From NCBI RefSeq assembly GCF_014196635.1, contig NZ_JACIEB010000001.1, positions 744,001-808,000 of the forward strand: 64,000 nt of DNA, in the 5' to 3' direction. The DNA is from Sphingobium fontiphilum (GTDB lineage: Bacteria; Pseudomonadota; Alphaproteobacteria; Sphingomonadales; Sphingomonadaceae). The translations under genes and the position numbers were made by a program. Below, piece by piece: positions 10,282 through 18,872 of the stretch; within the stretch, counting starts at the first letter, position 1; every line of letters starts with the position of its first letter. The notes below the pieces were generated by a model that saw nothing but the letters and a program-made list of their open reading frames with translations, was not told the origin of the DNA and searched no databases.

Positions 10282-11082
10282 TCAACCCTGCCGCGCCATG
10301 GCGGCGGCAACCGAAGCCTCAATATCGGCCTTGCCGGGATTGGCGCGCAAAGTCAGTCCGCCGTTCACCTGCAAATTCTGGCCAGTCATGAAACATTCGT
10401 CGCTCGCAAGCCACACGCAACCGGCGGCGATATCTTCGGATGTGCCATAACGACCCAGCGGATAGCCCTTGACGAAAGCCTCCATCAGGCCCGGCACGGC
10501 GGTCGCGTCGGCGGTCATCGGGGTTTCGGTGACGCCGGGTGAAATGCTGTTCACGCGAACGCCATATTCGCCGAACTGGTTGGCCACGGACCGCACCAGA
10601 TGGTCAGTCCCCGCCTTTGTCGCCACATAGGCGTCATGGTCATGGAACAGGATGGTGGCGGTCGCCGAACTGATCTGGATGATCGAACCGCCGCCCCGTT
10701 CCCGCATCACGGGGATCAGCGCCTGCATGAACTGGAACGGGCCACGCAGTTGCAAAGCATACATCGCGTCCAGTTCTTCCGCCGAAGTCTCCAGAAAGGG
10801 TTTGAGCAAGCCCCAGCCGGTCGCATTGACGGCGATGTCGATACCGCCCAGCGTCTCGACCGTCTGCGCGACCATGGCGTCTATGGACGATTTGTCAGTG
10901 AAGTCGCATTCCACCGCAACGCCGCCAGCGTCGGCCACGAAGGCGTCAAGCACATCGCGCCGGCGCCCGGCGACGGCGACGCTGGCCCCTTCCGCCAGAA
11001 AGCGGCGGGCGATCGTCTGCCCCATATTGCCCTGGCCCGCGGCGCCGACGATCAGCGCGCGCTTGCCCGCCAGGCGGCTCAT
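10282..11082 (-). CDS. short-chain dehydrogenase/reductase (SDR)
   Basis: A 266-residue classical-type SDR: NAD(P)-dependent oxidation of an alcohol or reduction of a ketone in the cytoplasm. The Rossmann turn reads GAAGQGNMG, a variant of TGxxxGxG. NATG replaces the usual NNAG. The catalytic Ser is in QISSATA and the Tyr/Lys pair in YVATK. Its start overlaps the upstream SDR stop by one base (TGATG on the minus strand), so the two are translated together. The C-terminal tail after the LQVNGG motif is slightly long. Substrate unknown; the context suggests an alcohol made by the nearby Rieske oxygenase. Confidence 0.88.
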   Translation of the reverse strand: MSRLAGKRALIVGAAGQGNMGQTIARRFLAEGASVAVAGRRRDVLDAFVADAGGVAVECDFTDKSSIDAMVAQTVETLGGIDIAVNATGWGLLKPFLETSAEELDAMYALQLRGPFQFMQALIPVMRERGGGSIIQISSATATILFHDHDAYVATKAGTDHLVRSVANQFGEYGVRVNSISPGVTETPMTADATAVPGLMEAFVKGYPLGRYGTSEDIAAGCVWLASDECFMTGQNLQVNGGLTLRANPGKADIEASVAAAMARQG

Positions 11083-11846
11083 CAGACGAACTCGTCGGCG
11101 CGCGGCGTGCGGCGCAGCGACTGGCCGGCGGTGATGTCGACCACCTGCCCGGTGATGAACGCCTCATCGCTGGCCAGCCACAATGCGGCGCTGGCGATAT
11201 CCTCGATGGTCGAAAACCGGCCAAGAGGAATTTCCTTGAGGAAGGCGTTTTTGACGGCATCGACCGCGAAATAGCCCGCCGTCATGGCGCTTTGCGTAAA
11301 GCCCGGCGCGATGCTGTTCACGCGGATGCCGCGTTCGCCCAGTTCATTGGCGGCGACCCGCATCAGCACGTCCGCGCCGCCCTTGGTCGCGGCATAGGCC
11401 GCCAGACCGGGCGCCTGCACCAGGGCGGTCAGCGACGACGCCGTGATGATCGACCCGCCCTGCGCCATGGCCAGCGCCATCTGCTTGATGAACAGCGCCG
11501 TACCGACCAGATGCACCTCGCACGCGGCGCGCCAGTCGTCGGCGCTGCTGTCGATGACGCTGCCGTTCACCTCCAGCCCGGCATAGTTCACAGCGATGTC
11601 GAGCGCACCGAATGTATCGACCGCCAGCTTCGCCAGCGCCGCCAGTTCATCTTCTCGAGTGATGTCGCACGCCGCAGCAACAGCGCCAACCTCCTCCGCG
11701 ATGGCCGCCACCGCATCCTTGCGCCGCGCCGCGAGCACCACCTTCGCGCCCTCCGCAACGAAACGCCGTGCGGTCGCCGCTCCCATGCTCTGCGGATTGG
11801 ACGCCCCCAATATCACCGCAACCTTGCCGTCCAGCCTGCCTGCCAT
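11082..11846 (-). CDS. short-chain dehydrogenase/reductase (SDR)
   Basis: A 254-residue SDR. The cofactor turn reads GASNPQSMG, NYAG stands for NNAG, the catalytic Ser is in ITASSLTA and the Tyr/Lys pair is YAATK. Both this protein and the next SDR in the run have extended glycine-rich turns, suggesting divergence from one duplicated ancestor. GGAGAG precedes the ATG at 11846. It lies 72 bp downstream of the TetR gene on the same strand and is probably expressed with it and with the following SDR and isomerase-like gene. Confidence 0.88.
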   Translation of the reverse strand: MAGRLDGKVAVILGASNPQSMGAATARRFVAEGAKVVLAARRKDAVAAIAEEVGAVAAACDITREDELAALAKLAVDTFGALDIAVNYAGLEVNGSVIDSSADDWRAACEVHLVGTALFIKQMALAMAQGGSIITASSLTALVQAPGLAAYAATKGGADVLMRVAANELGERGIRVNSIAPGFTQSAMTAGYFAVDAVKNAFLKEIPLGRFSTIEDIASAALWLASDEAFITGQVVDITAGQSLRRTPRADEFV

Positions 11847-11918
11847 TGCTCACTCTCCACCATTTGGTTGTGAAGATTAGAAGGCCGGAGCGCATCGCCA
11901 ACTCGGCTTTCTGACAGG

Positions 11919-12626
11919 TCAGTCGCCCGCGCCCAACCCCATGAAGCCCGCAGCGAAGAAAGGCACCATGCGATCGACGAGCGCATCGAGGTCGCTCGAC
12001 AGCAGCGCCCCGCCCGATTGCCGGTCCAGCATCCCGCTTTCGACCAATATATGCGTGGTCGCCGCCTGAAAGAAAAAGAAGCCCCATTGCACGTCGAGCG
12101 CCGCCATTTCCGGGTGAAGCGCGGACAGCGCATCCACAAAATCATGGATCACATGGTCATAATGGGTGCGAAAGGGGGAAACATATTCCTCCTCCTGCGG
12201 ATGATTGGCGACAAAGGCCAACAATCGGACATAGTTTTTCCACCCCGGGCCGCCGCGCATCGCCCGGTCGACGATGGTCGCGATCAGCGCACTCAATATC
12301 GCTTCTCGCCGCTCCCGACGGGCGCCAGTGACAGCCATGGCCTGTTCCAGCGCCCGTTCGATCCGCGCGGCATGGTCAGCCGCCCGACGATCAATGACCG
12401 CGCTGAACAGATTTTCCTTCGATCCGAAATGATAATGGGTCAGCGCCAGCTTCACATTCGCTTCGGCCGCGATCTCGCGCAACGAAACGCCATAAAAGCC
12501 GCGCCAGGAAAACAGCATCTCGGCCGCGTCCAAAATCCGTTCCGCCGTTTCGGGCGCACGCCTGCGATCCACCTTGGGATGAGAGGCTGCCTTCTGACCT
12601 GTAATTTCTGCTAGGTTCTTTTCCAT
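11919..12626 (-). CDS. TetR-family transcriptional regulator
   Basis: A 235-residue TetR regulator. The N-terminal helix-turn-helix covers about residues 25-70 (AETAERILDAAEMLF-type helix, then VSLREIAAEANV and THYHFGSKENLF). The long C-terminal ligand domain is typical of regulators that sense aromatic or acyl compounds. I chose ATG 12626 rather than the longer frame from 12734, which would run across the promoter of the divergent oxygenase gene. It is divergent from the Rieske gene at 12719, and the interval holds an imperfect palindrome (12678-12701), so it probably represses that gene and its own transcript until a ligand binds. Confidence 0.87.
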   Translation of the reverse strand: MEKNLAEITGQKAASHPKVDRRRAPETAERILDAAEMLFSWRGFYGVSLREIAAEANVKLALTHYHFGSKENLFSAVIDRRAADHAARIERALEQAMAVTGARRERREAILSALIATIVDRAMRGGPGWKNYVRLLAFVANHPQEEEYVSPFRTHYDHVIHDFVDALSALHPEMAALDVQWGFFFFQAATTHILVESGMLDRQSGGALLSSDLDALVDRMVPFFAAGFMGLGAGD

Positions 12627-12677
12627 TGGCCCATCTTCTGTGGCCGACTTCTTGACTCCCCGCAAGCCAGTGATAGC

Positions 12678-12701
12678 ATTTGGTCGATCGTTCAAACAAA
12701 T
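12678..12701. promoter_or_regulatory. candidate TetR operator in divergent promoter
   Basis: A 24-bp imperfect palindrome with outer arms ATTTG and CAAAT lies between the TetR and Rieske starts. Its right half, GTTCAAACAA (12691-12700), is the exact reverse complement of TTGTTTGAAC found before the TonB receptor gene at 16459-16468. Confidence 0.45.
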
Positions 12702-12718
12702 TAAGCCGGGAGAGGGCC

Positions 12719-14038
12719 ATGACGGTTGAAGCATTTATGAGCCGCCACATCGCGGAATTTGATCCGCCGGTGCGCGGCGACCCCATTACGGGCGAACGCT
12801 ATTATGCGAAGCGCTGGGCCGACGCCGAATGGGATAAGGTCTGGAAAAAGGTCTGGCATATCGGCGGCATGGCCGGCGACCTGATCGACGCCGGCGATTT
12901 CCTGACGCACAATCTGGGCAAGGAATCGGTGGTCATGCTGAAGCAGAACGACGGTTCGGTCCGCGCCTTCTTCAATGCCTGCCTGCATCGCGGCTATCGC
13001 CTCGCCTGGACGGAAGTGGGCGGCGCGCCGCAACTGGTGTGCGGCTATCATGGCTGGCGCTATGATCCCGACGGCACGCTGGCCCATGTGCAGGATCCCG
13101 ACGATTTTCCCGGCGGCAATCCTTGCGGCAAGAACCGATTGACCGAAGTCGCCTGCGAAATATGGGGTGGGTTCGTGTGGTACAATATGGACAAGGACGC
13201 CGCCCCCTTGCGCGAATGGCTGGGCGAAACCGTCCATGACCGCCTGTCCCAATGGCAGATGGAAAAGATGACCCGCGTTTACGCGGTGAAATCCGACGTG
13301 CCCTGCAACTGGAAGATCGTTCGCGACAATTTCAACGAAAGCTACCATCTGCCGACGCTCCATCCGCAGATTTCGACGTCGATCAACGACGGCCTGTCGG
13401 ACTGCGAATTCGCGATTTTCGCCGATGTCGGCCATAATATGATGCGCATGCCCGGCCTCCAGCCATCGGCCCGCTATCCCACCCATCAGGTGCTCGACCT
13501 GCAGCTGGCCGAGGCGCTGGAATATTGGGAACTGGACCCCAAGGAATTTGAAGGCAACGCCATGGCTGCGCGCGACGCGATCGCCGCGCAGAAGCGCAAG
13601 CTGGGCGCGCAAAAGGGTTATGCTCATTATGAGGGCATGGGCGATACCGAAATCGTCGACTATTTTCACTTCACCCTGTGGCCCAACATCACCTTCACCA
13701 TGTGGCCGGACGGCGTGCAGTTGCTGCGTTCCGAACCCCATCCGACCGACCCGGAACGCTGCATCTTCGACCACTGGTTCATGGCGCACCAGATTGGCGA
13801 CACCGGCCTGGTGATCGGTCCCAACGGCGCCACCCCCTATGAAGCGGTCGATTGCGAAACCATCGTCTTTGGCGAAAAGTCGCTGGGCATTGTCGCCGAT
13901 CAGGATCTGTCGGTCGCCATCGGCCAGCAACTGGGCCTCCATTCACAGGGTTTCCGGGGCGGCATCCTGCCCAATCAGGAAAAGCGTGTTCAGTTCTTCC
14001 ACGAAAAGCTGAACGACGTTTGCGAAATCCACGATTGA
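12719..14038 (+). CDS. Rieske non-heme iron oxygenase, large (alpha) subunit type
   Basis: A 439-residue aromatic ring-hydroxylating-type oxygenase. The Rieske cluster ligands are Cys88/His90 (CLHRGY) and Cys108/His111 (CGYHGW). The mononuclear iron site is visible in DNFNESYHLPTLHP, with bridging Asp203 and ligands His210 and His215, and a late ADQDLSVAIGQQLGL segment carries the usual acidic ligand region. It would hydroxylate or demethylate a substrate using O2 and electrons from a separate reductase. The start at 12719 has GGGAGAGGG just upstream. No beta subunit, ferredoxin or reductase is next to it. It is clearly a paralogue of the Rieske protein at 21997. Expression is probably controlled by the divergent TetR. 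Confidence 0.93.
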   Translation: MTVEAFMSRHIAEFDPPVRGDPITGERYYAKRWADAEWDKVWKKVWHIGGMAGDLIDAGDFLTHNLGKESVVMLKQNDGSVRAFFNACLHRGYRLAWTEVGGAPQLVCGYHGWRYDPDGTLAHVQDPDDFPGGNPCGKNRLTEVACEIWGGFVWYNMDKDAAPLREWLGETVHDRLSQWQMEKMTRVYAVKSDVPCNWKIVRDNFNESYHLPTLHPQISTSINDGLSDCEFAIFADVGHNMMRMPGLQPSARYPTHQVLDLQLAEALEYWELDPKEFEGNAMAARDAIAAQKRKLGAQKGYAHYEGMGDTEIVDYFHFTLWPNITFTMWPDGVQLLRSEPHPTDPERCIFDHWFMAHQIGDTGLVIGPNGATPYEAVDCETIVFGEKSLGIVADQDLSVAIGQQLGLHSQGFRGGILPNQEKRVQFFHEKLNDVCEIHD

Positions 14039-14098
14039 CGACGCTTGCGGGCCGGGGGCGGGATGGAGCCAACTGCGACAAATGAAAGGGAGAGGATC

Positions 14099-15109
14099 AT
14101 GATTGCCAATCGCCGATTCACGCTGGTCGCCCGTCCGCAGGGCCTGCCCTGCGAAAGCGACTTCCGGTTGACCCAGGAACCGGCTCCGACCATCGGCGAA
14201 GGCGAATTTCTGGTGCGCAACCATTATGCCTCCATCGATCCCGCCATTCGCGGCTGGCTGGAGCCGGGCGGCAATTATATGGAGCCTGTCGCGCTGGGCG
14301 ACGCCGTGCGCGCGTCGACCATCGGCATTGTCGAACAGAGCAACAACCCCGCCTTCCCCCTCGGCCAGTGGGTGATGGGCCTCAACAAGATCGAATTTTA
14401 TTCGGTCGGGCGCGCCGACGGCTTCACCCATCCCATCGACGTCAGCGCCGTGCCTTCCCCCACCGCCTATCTGTCGGTCGCGGGCGCGGTCGGGCTGACC
14501 GCCTGGTTTGGCGTTGAGGAGGTGATGAAGCCTGTGGCGGGACAGACCTTGCTGGTCAGCGGCGCCGCCGGCGCGGTCGGATCGCTGATCGGGCAACTGG
14601 CCCGGCGGCGCGGCGCGCGCGTGGTCGGCATTGCCGGCGGGCCGGAAAAATGCGCCAAACTGACCGGACGCTATCATTATGACGCGGCCATCGATTATCG
14701 CGGCAAGGATGCCGATGCGCTGGGGGCGGCGATTGCGGAAGCATGTCCCGATGGCGTCGATTTCGTCTATGAAAATGTCGGCGGCGTCTGCCTTGACGCG
14801 GCGCTGATGAATATCAACACCGGCGCGCTGGTCGTGATATGCGGCCTGATCTCCGAATATAACAGCGCGCCCTATGGCACGCGCAATGTTTGGCAATTGC
14901 TGGTCAAGACGGCGACCATGCGCGGCTATCTGCTGACTCAATATCTCGACAAGTTTCCCGAAGGCGCCCGCGCCATGGCCGACCTCGTCGCGCAGGGGGC
15001 CATCGTCTATGACGAACATATCGAGGAAGGGATCGACAACGCCCTATCATCCATGCTGCGCCTGTTCGAAGGCAGCAATCAGGGCAAGATGATCCTGAAG
15101 CTGACCTAG
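14099..15109 (+). CDS. NADP-dependent MDR oxidoreductase (zinc-free, enone/alkenal reductase type)
   Basis: A 336-residue medium-chain reductase of the prostaglandin reductase/CurA-like group. These enzymes reduce a carbon-carbon double bond next to a carbonyl with NADPH and carry no zinc. The N-terminus has the family feature ASIDPAIRGWL. The nucleotide turn is SGAAGAVGS, followed by GIAGGPEKC and YENVGG. ATG 14099 is preceded by AAAGGGAGAGG. It lies 60 bp after the Rieske gene, so the two are likely one operon. Its stop shares the bases CTAG with the stop of the convergent MDR gene at 15106. Paralogues are at 15106 and 30303. Confidence 0.9.
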   Translation: MIANRRFTLVARPQGLPCESDFRLTQEPAPTIGEGEFLVRNHYASIDPAIRGWLEPGGNYMEPVALGDAVRASTIGIVEQSNNPAFPLGQWVMGLNKIEFYSVGRADGFTHPIDVSAVPSPTAYLSVAGAVGLTAWFGVEEVMKPVAGQTLLVSGAAGAVGSLIGQLARRRGARVVGIAGGPEKCAKLTGRYHYDAAIDYRGKDADALGAAIAEACPDGVDFVYENVGGVCLDAALMNINTGALVVICGLISEYNSAPYGTRNVWQLLVKTATMRGYLLTQYLDKFPEGARAMADLVAQGAIVYDEHIEEGIDNALSSMLRLFEGSNQGKMILKLT

Positions 15110-16095
15110 ACCCGCAACAATTGCTTGCCCCGGTTGGCGCCCGTGAACAGGCGCGCGAGCGCGGCCGGGGCCTGCTCGAACCCTTCGACCACATCCTGCT
15201 GCGCGACCAGTTTCCCCGACCGCAGCAGGCCCGCAAGCCGCGCGCGCATCACGGGCCAGCGGGGCTGTTCGTCAAGGATGATATAGCCCTCCATCCGGGC
15301 GCGGCGCAGGATCAGGTTGAAATAATTACCGGGCCCATCGATCCGCCCGCCCTGTTCATAGCGGCTGATCCCCCCGCACAGCACCACCCGCGCGCCGACG
15401 GCGATGCGCGCCAGCATGGCGTCGAGCACCGCGCCACTGACATTGTCATAAACGACGTCGATGCCCCCCGACGCCTCCCGCTTCAGCGCCGCCGACACAT
15501 CGCCCGCCTTATAGTCGATGGCCGCATCGAACCCGGCGACCTGCGTCAACCAGGCGCATTTTTCCGGGCCTCCCGCAATGCCGATAACGCGCGCGCCCGC
15601 AATCCGCGCCAGTTGCCCGGCGATGGAGCCGGTCGCCCCCGCCGCGCCGCTGACCACCACGGTATCGCCCGCAACCGGGCGGCCGATCGCCTGCATCCCG
15701 TGCCAGGCGGTCAGGCCGGGTATGCCGAGCACGCCCAGCATCGCTTCGGGCGGCAGGTCCGGCTCGCATGGATCGAACCCCTCCCCATCCGTAACCAGCA
15801 ATTCCCGCCATCCGGTCATGCCCGCGACCATCGTGCCCACTGGCCAGCGCCCGTCATGGCTTTCGATGACCTCTGCAACGCCCATGCCGCGCATGACCTC
15901 GCCAATCTCCATCGGCGCGACATAGCCGCCGAAGCTTTCCATCCAGCCCTTTTGCGCGGGTTCAAAGCCCAGCCACCGCAGGGCGAGCAGCATCCGCCCC
16001 GCCCCCGCCACCGGATCGGGCGCCTCGACCAGCGCGAAATCACTGTCCAGCAGCGGACGACCAATGGGCCGCTCCGCCAGTCGCCACTGCCGCAT
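15106..16095 (-). CDS. NADP-dependent MDR oxidoreductase (zinc-free)
   Basis: A 329-residue reductase related to the genes at 14099 and 30303. The cofactor turn is SGAAGATGS, then GIAGGPEKC, and YDNVSG where the others have NVGG. I chose ATG 16095 (AGGGAG nine bases upstream) instead of the longer frame to 16182, which adds no family sequence. It runs towards the 14099 gene, and their stop codons overlap by three bases. The N-terminus lacks the conserved SIDPAIRG-type segment (it reads GFEPAQKG), so it belongs to a different subfamily and probably has another substrate. Confidence 0.87.
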   Translation of the reverse strand: MRQWRLAERPIGRPLLDSDFALVEAPDPVAGAGRMLLALRWLGFEPAQKGWMESFGGYVAPMEIGEVMRGMGVAEVIESHDGRWPVGTMVAGMTGWRELLVTDGEGFDPCEPDLPPEAMLGVLGIPGLTAWHGMQAIGRPVAGDTVVVSGAAGATGSIAGQLARIAGARVIGIAGGPEKCAWLTQVAGFDAAIDYKAGDVSAALKREASGGIDVVYDNVSGAVLDAMLARIAVGARVVLCGGISRYEQGGRIDGPGNYFNLILRRARMEGYIILDEQPRWPVMRARLAGLLRSGKLVAQQDVVEGFEQAPAALARLFTGANRGKQLLRV

Positions 16096-16165
16096 CTCAT
16101 CATCTCCCTGTCGCGTGGCCATCGTTCCTGCCGGATGGCGGCCATGCTGCAAATTGGAGTTTTGA

Positions 16166-16331
16166 CTAGGCTGGCCTTGCATAGCCTTTCAACCAGTCGA
16201 TACTGGCCTTGGCCGTCGCGCCAAATCCCTTCTCCAGCCGCACCCCACCGCTATTCGCGACGATGGGGCACGCGCTGCCCCGGCCGTTTTTCTGGATGAT
16301 GGTAGATGCCAACATGAACAATCCTGTGGAC
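16166..16331 (-). other. probable gene remnant on the minus strand
   Basis: No intact gene lies between 16096 and 16529. On the minus strand a short frame ends LEKGFGATAKASIDWLKGYA before a stop at 16166. It looks like the C-terminal tail of a real protein without its body, but I do not recognise the family. It directly abuts the SDR scar on the other strand, so this looks like a deletion junction. Confidence 0.3.
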
Positions 16332-16400
16332 ATGAACGGCAAGGTTGCAATCATCACTGGCCATGCCCTGGCGGTCGACGCGGGCTATCGGTCGCGCTGA
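16332..16400 (+). pseudogene. SDR scar: N-terminus joined to C-terminus
   Basis: In one short frame, MNGKVAIITG (a standard SDR beginning up to the first glycine of the cofactor motif) runs straight into HALAVDAGYRSR, a standard SDR ending. About 230 codons are missing. This is best explained by an internal deletion of an SDR gene that kept its first ten codons and its tail. It cannot make an active enzyme. Confidence 0.7.
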
Positions 16401-16458
16401 ACCTGTCACAAAGAAGAGTTTGGCCCCCGCGCAAAAACGATAAAACATACAGCACTGC

Positions 16459-16468
16459 TTGTTTGAAC
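16459..16468 (+). promoter_or_regulatory. motif shared with the Rieske promoter
   Basis: TTGTTTGAAC, 61 bases before the TonB receptor ATG, is the exact reverse complement of 12691-12700 in the TetR/Rieske interval. The flank ACTGCTTGTTT also recurs before the SnoaL/Rieske operon (21492-21502). This suggests one or more related TetR regulators control all three transcripts. Confidence 0.45.
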
Positions 16469-16529
16469 ATGAACGGCTGTGCCGGACCGCCCGGCCCAGA
16501 CCGGGCGAGCAATGCTGAGGGGAGGATTC

Positions 16530-18824
16530 ATGCGTATTTCTTCGATCCTGCTGTGTGGCGCGTGCCTGACAGCCTATACCGCCGCGCCGGCCCTGGCACA
16601 GACCGAACCCCAGGAAAGCGAAGGCATCGCCGACATCGTCGTCACCGCACAGAAGCGGGCGGAAAATCTTCAGAATGTGCCGATTTCCGTGTCCGCTGTG
16701 GGGGGCGAACAGCTTGCCAACATGCAGGTCACCACGCTTCAGGCGCTGCAAGGCTCCGTCCCCAACGTCCAGATCGACAATTTCGCCAACACGCCCAACA
16801 ATGCCGTCTTCACCATTCGCGGCATCGGCGTCATCGAACCCGATCCCTATGCCGGCAACACCGTGTCGATCGTGGTTGACGGCGTGCCGCAATTCTTCAG
16901 CATGGGCGCGTTGCTCGACATGTATGACGTGAACCGCGTCGAAATCCTGCGCGGGCCGCAGGGCACCTTGTTCGGGGCCAACACCACCGGCGGCGTGGTC
17001 AACGTCGTCACGTCGCAGCCGACGGGGGAATTTGGCGGCTATGTGAAGGCGATGGTCGGCAACTGGAACCGCGTGGACATTTCCGGCGCGATTGAAGCGC
17101 CGCTGGCCAAGGATATTTTGTCGCTCAAATTGTCGGGCATCCACACCCAGCGCAAGGGCTGGGTCACTAACGTGTTCGACGGGTCCGACATGGGCAGCAA
17201 GAATATCGACGCCGTCCGCGCCCAATTGCTCTTCACCCCTGCCCCCAACGTCAAGATGACATTGCAGGGCGAGTATGTCGCCGCCCGCAACGGCGCGCCC
17301 ATCGTCATCAACGGCGCGGTGCCGGGCGAAGCCAATTATGTAGCGCCGGGCGTCAGCTATAATGGCAGCGTCCTGCCCATGTACGCCAGCCCCTGCCTGC
17401 CCGCAGGCACGCGGTGCGAAGCGCCGGGCAAATATTATTCGGGCAACAACGAAGTGCCCGACACGTCGGATATGGACACCTATTTCACGATCCTGACGAC
17501 CGAAATCGGCGACACCGCGCTGGGCGATATCACCAGCATCACCGGCTACAAGACGTTCAAGCTGTTCGAATATACCGATCAGGACGGGTCGCCCAAGACC
17601 AACAACGCAACCCGCCGCCAGACCAAGGGGTGGCAGTTCAGCCAGGAACTGCGCTCGGCCTTCTCTCTGGGCGAGGCCTTCACTGGCGTGGCGGGCCTGT
17701 TCTACCTCAAGACCCATTACGACCATTACCAGATGTATCATCTGGACTTCGCGGCGCCGGGCCTGGCCCAGTACAACACGCAGGAACAGGGCACCGAATC
17801 CGTTTCCGCATTCCTCCAGACCTATTATCAGGCCACTGACCGGCTGAAGTTTCAGGGCGGCATCCGTTTCACCCATGACCGGATCAACGCCCGTTCGACG
17901 CTCGATTATGCGATGAATCTGCCCGCCCTGACGTCCGACGACTTCGCCGTCGCGCCGGGTATTGGCGACCTGAACGACGTCGCGCACCAGATCGACACCG
18001 GCGGTCGCAAGAGCTGGGACAATGTCGGCTGGAAACTGGGCTTCGACTATGAACTGGGCGCTCACCAGATGGTTTATGGCAGTTGGGCGCGCGGCTTCAA
18101 GTCGGGCGGTTTCACCGGCCGCATCGGCGTGGTGCAGGACGGCGACACCCCCTATGGCCCGGAAAAGGTCGATACCTTCGAAGTGGGCCTGAAGGCCGAC
18201 CTTCTCGACCGTCGTCTGCGCGTCAATCTGGCGGCATTCTACACCAATTATCGCGACATGCAGGTGGCGCAAATTTACTTTGACAGCGCCACCAATGTAC
18301 AGGGCAACCGCATCCTCAACGCCGCCAAGGCCGAGATCAAGGGTGTCGAACTGGAGGTGCAGGCGATGCCGACCGATGGGCTGACGCTGCGCGGGTCGGT
18401 GGGCTATCTGGATACAAAGTATAAGGAATTCCTGTATTTCGACCCGGTTTCGGCGGTCGTTTACGACCTGAAGGGCGAAGCGTTGCAGAACGCGCCCAAA
18501 TGGGCGGGAACGCTGGGCGCGAATTACAGTCTGGAACTGGCCGGTGGATCGAAGATCGTGGCGGACCTGAGCTATCAGTACACATCCAAGAAATTTTATA
18601 CCGCGATCCTCAACACCCCGCGCTCGGAAATCCAGCCGACCCATTATGTCGATGCGCTGCTGACCTGGCATGCGGCCGACGACAATATTCAAGTGGGTCT
18701 GTGGGCCAAGAACCTGTTCGACAAACGCTATATCTCCACCTCCTATGACTCGCCGGGCTATGCCGCGCTCGTCGGCTACGCCCCGCCGCGCCAGTTTGGC
18801 GTGTCGGCGACCTACAACTTCTGA
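16530..18824 (+). CDS. TonB-dependent outer-membrane receptor
   Basis: A 764-residue receptor that would carry a scarce or bulky substrate across the outer membrane using TonB energy. It has a cleavable signal peptide ending ALAQ at about residue 24, a TonB-box-like IADIVVTAQKR, a plug domain (FTIRGIG, RVEILRGPQGTLFGANTTGG) and a beta-barrel ending in a C-terminal Phe (SATYNF). ATG 16530 has GGGGAGGA upstream; an earlier in-frame ATG-like start at 16479 would precede the signal peptide. A fused SnoaL gene and an SDR follow on the same strand, so import and first catabolic steps may be co-expressed. It resembles the catabolic receptors that are numerous in sphingomonads rather than classical siderophore receptors. 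Confidence 0.93.
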   Translation: MRISSILLCGACLTAYTAAPALAQTEPQESEGIADIVVTAQKRAENLQNVPISVSAVGGEQLANMQVTTLQALQGSVPNVQIDNFANTPNNAVFTIRGIGVIEPDPYAGNTVSIVVDGVPQFFSMGALLDMYDVNRVEILRGPQGTLFGANTTGGVVNVVTSQPTGEFGGYVKAMVGNWNRVDISGAIEAPLAKDILSLKLSGIHTQRKGWVTNVFDGSDMGSKNIDAVRAQLLFTPAPNVKMTLQGEYVAARNGAPIVINGAVPGEANYVAPGVSYNGSVLPMYASPCLPAGTRCEAPGKYYSGNNEVPDTSDMDTYFTILTTEIGDTALGDITSITGYKTFKLFEYTDQDGSPKTNNATRRQTKGWQFSQELRSAFSLGEAFTGVAGLFYLKTHYDHYQMYHLDFAAPGLAQYNTQEQGTESVSAFLQTYYQATDRLKFQGGIRFTHDRINARSTLDYAMNLPALTSDDFAVAPGIGDLNDVAHQIDTGGRKSWDNVGWKLGFDYELGAHQMVYGSWARGFKSGGFTGRIGVVQDGDTPYGPEKVDTFEVGLKADLLDRRLRVNLAAFYTNYRDMQVAQIYFDSATNVQGNRILNAAKAEIKGVELEVQAMPTDGLTLRGSVGYLDTKYKEFLYFDPVSAVVYDLKGEALQNAPKWAGTLGANYSLELAGGSKIVADLSYQYTSKKFYTAILNTPRSEIQPTHYVDALLTWHAADDNIQVGLWAKNLFDKRYISTSYDSPGYAALVGYAPPRQFGVSATYNF

Positions 18825-18837
18825 AGGAAAAGGGGGA

Positions 18838-18865
18838 CGTCCGGCGGCGGCGACGCCGCCGGACG
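18838..18865. other. very stable intercistronic hairpin
   Basis: CGTCCGGCGGCG and its perfect inverse complement form a 12-bp stem closed by a GCGA tetraloop (18850-18853). It lies between the TonB receptor stop and the next ATG, 7 bases before that ATG, with no T-run. It would protect the receptor mRNA end and hinder ribosome entry at the downstream gene. Confidence 0.65.
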
Positions 18866-18872
18866 CAATGCC

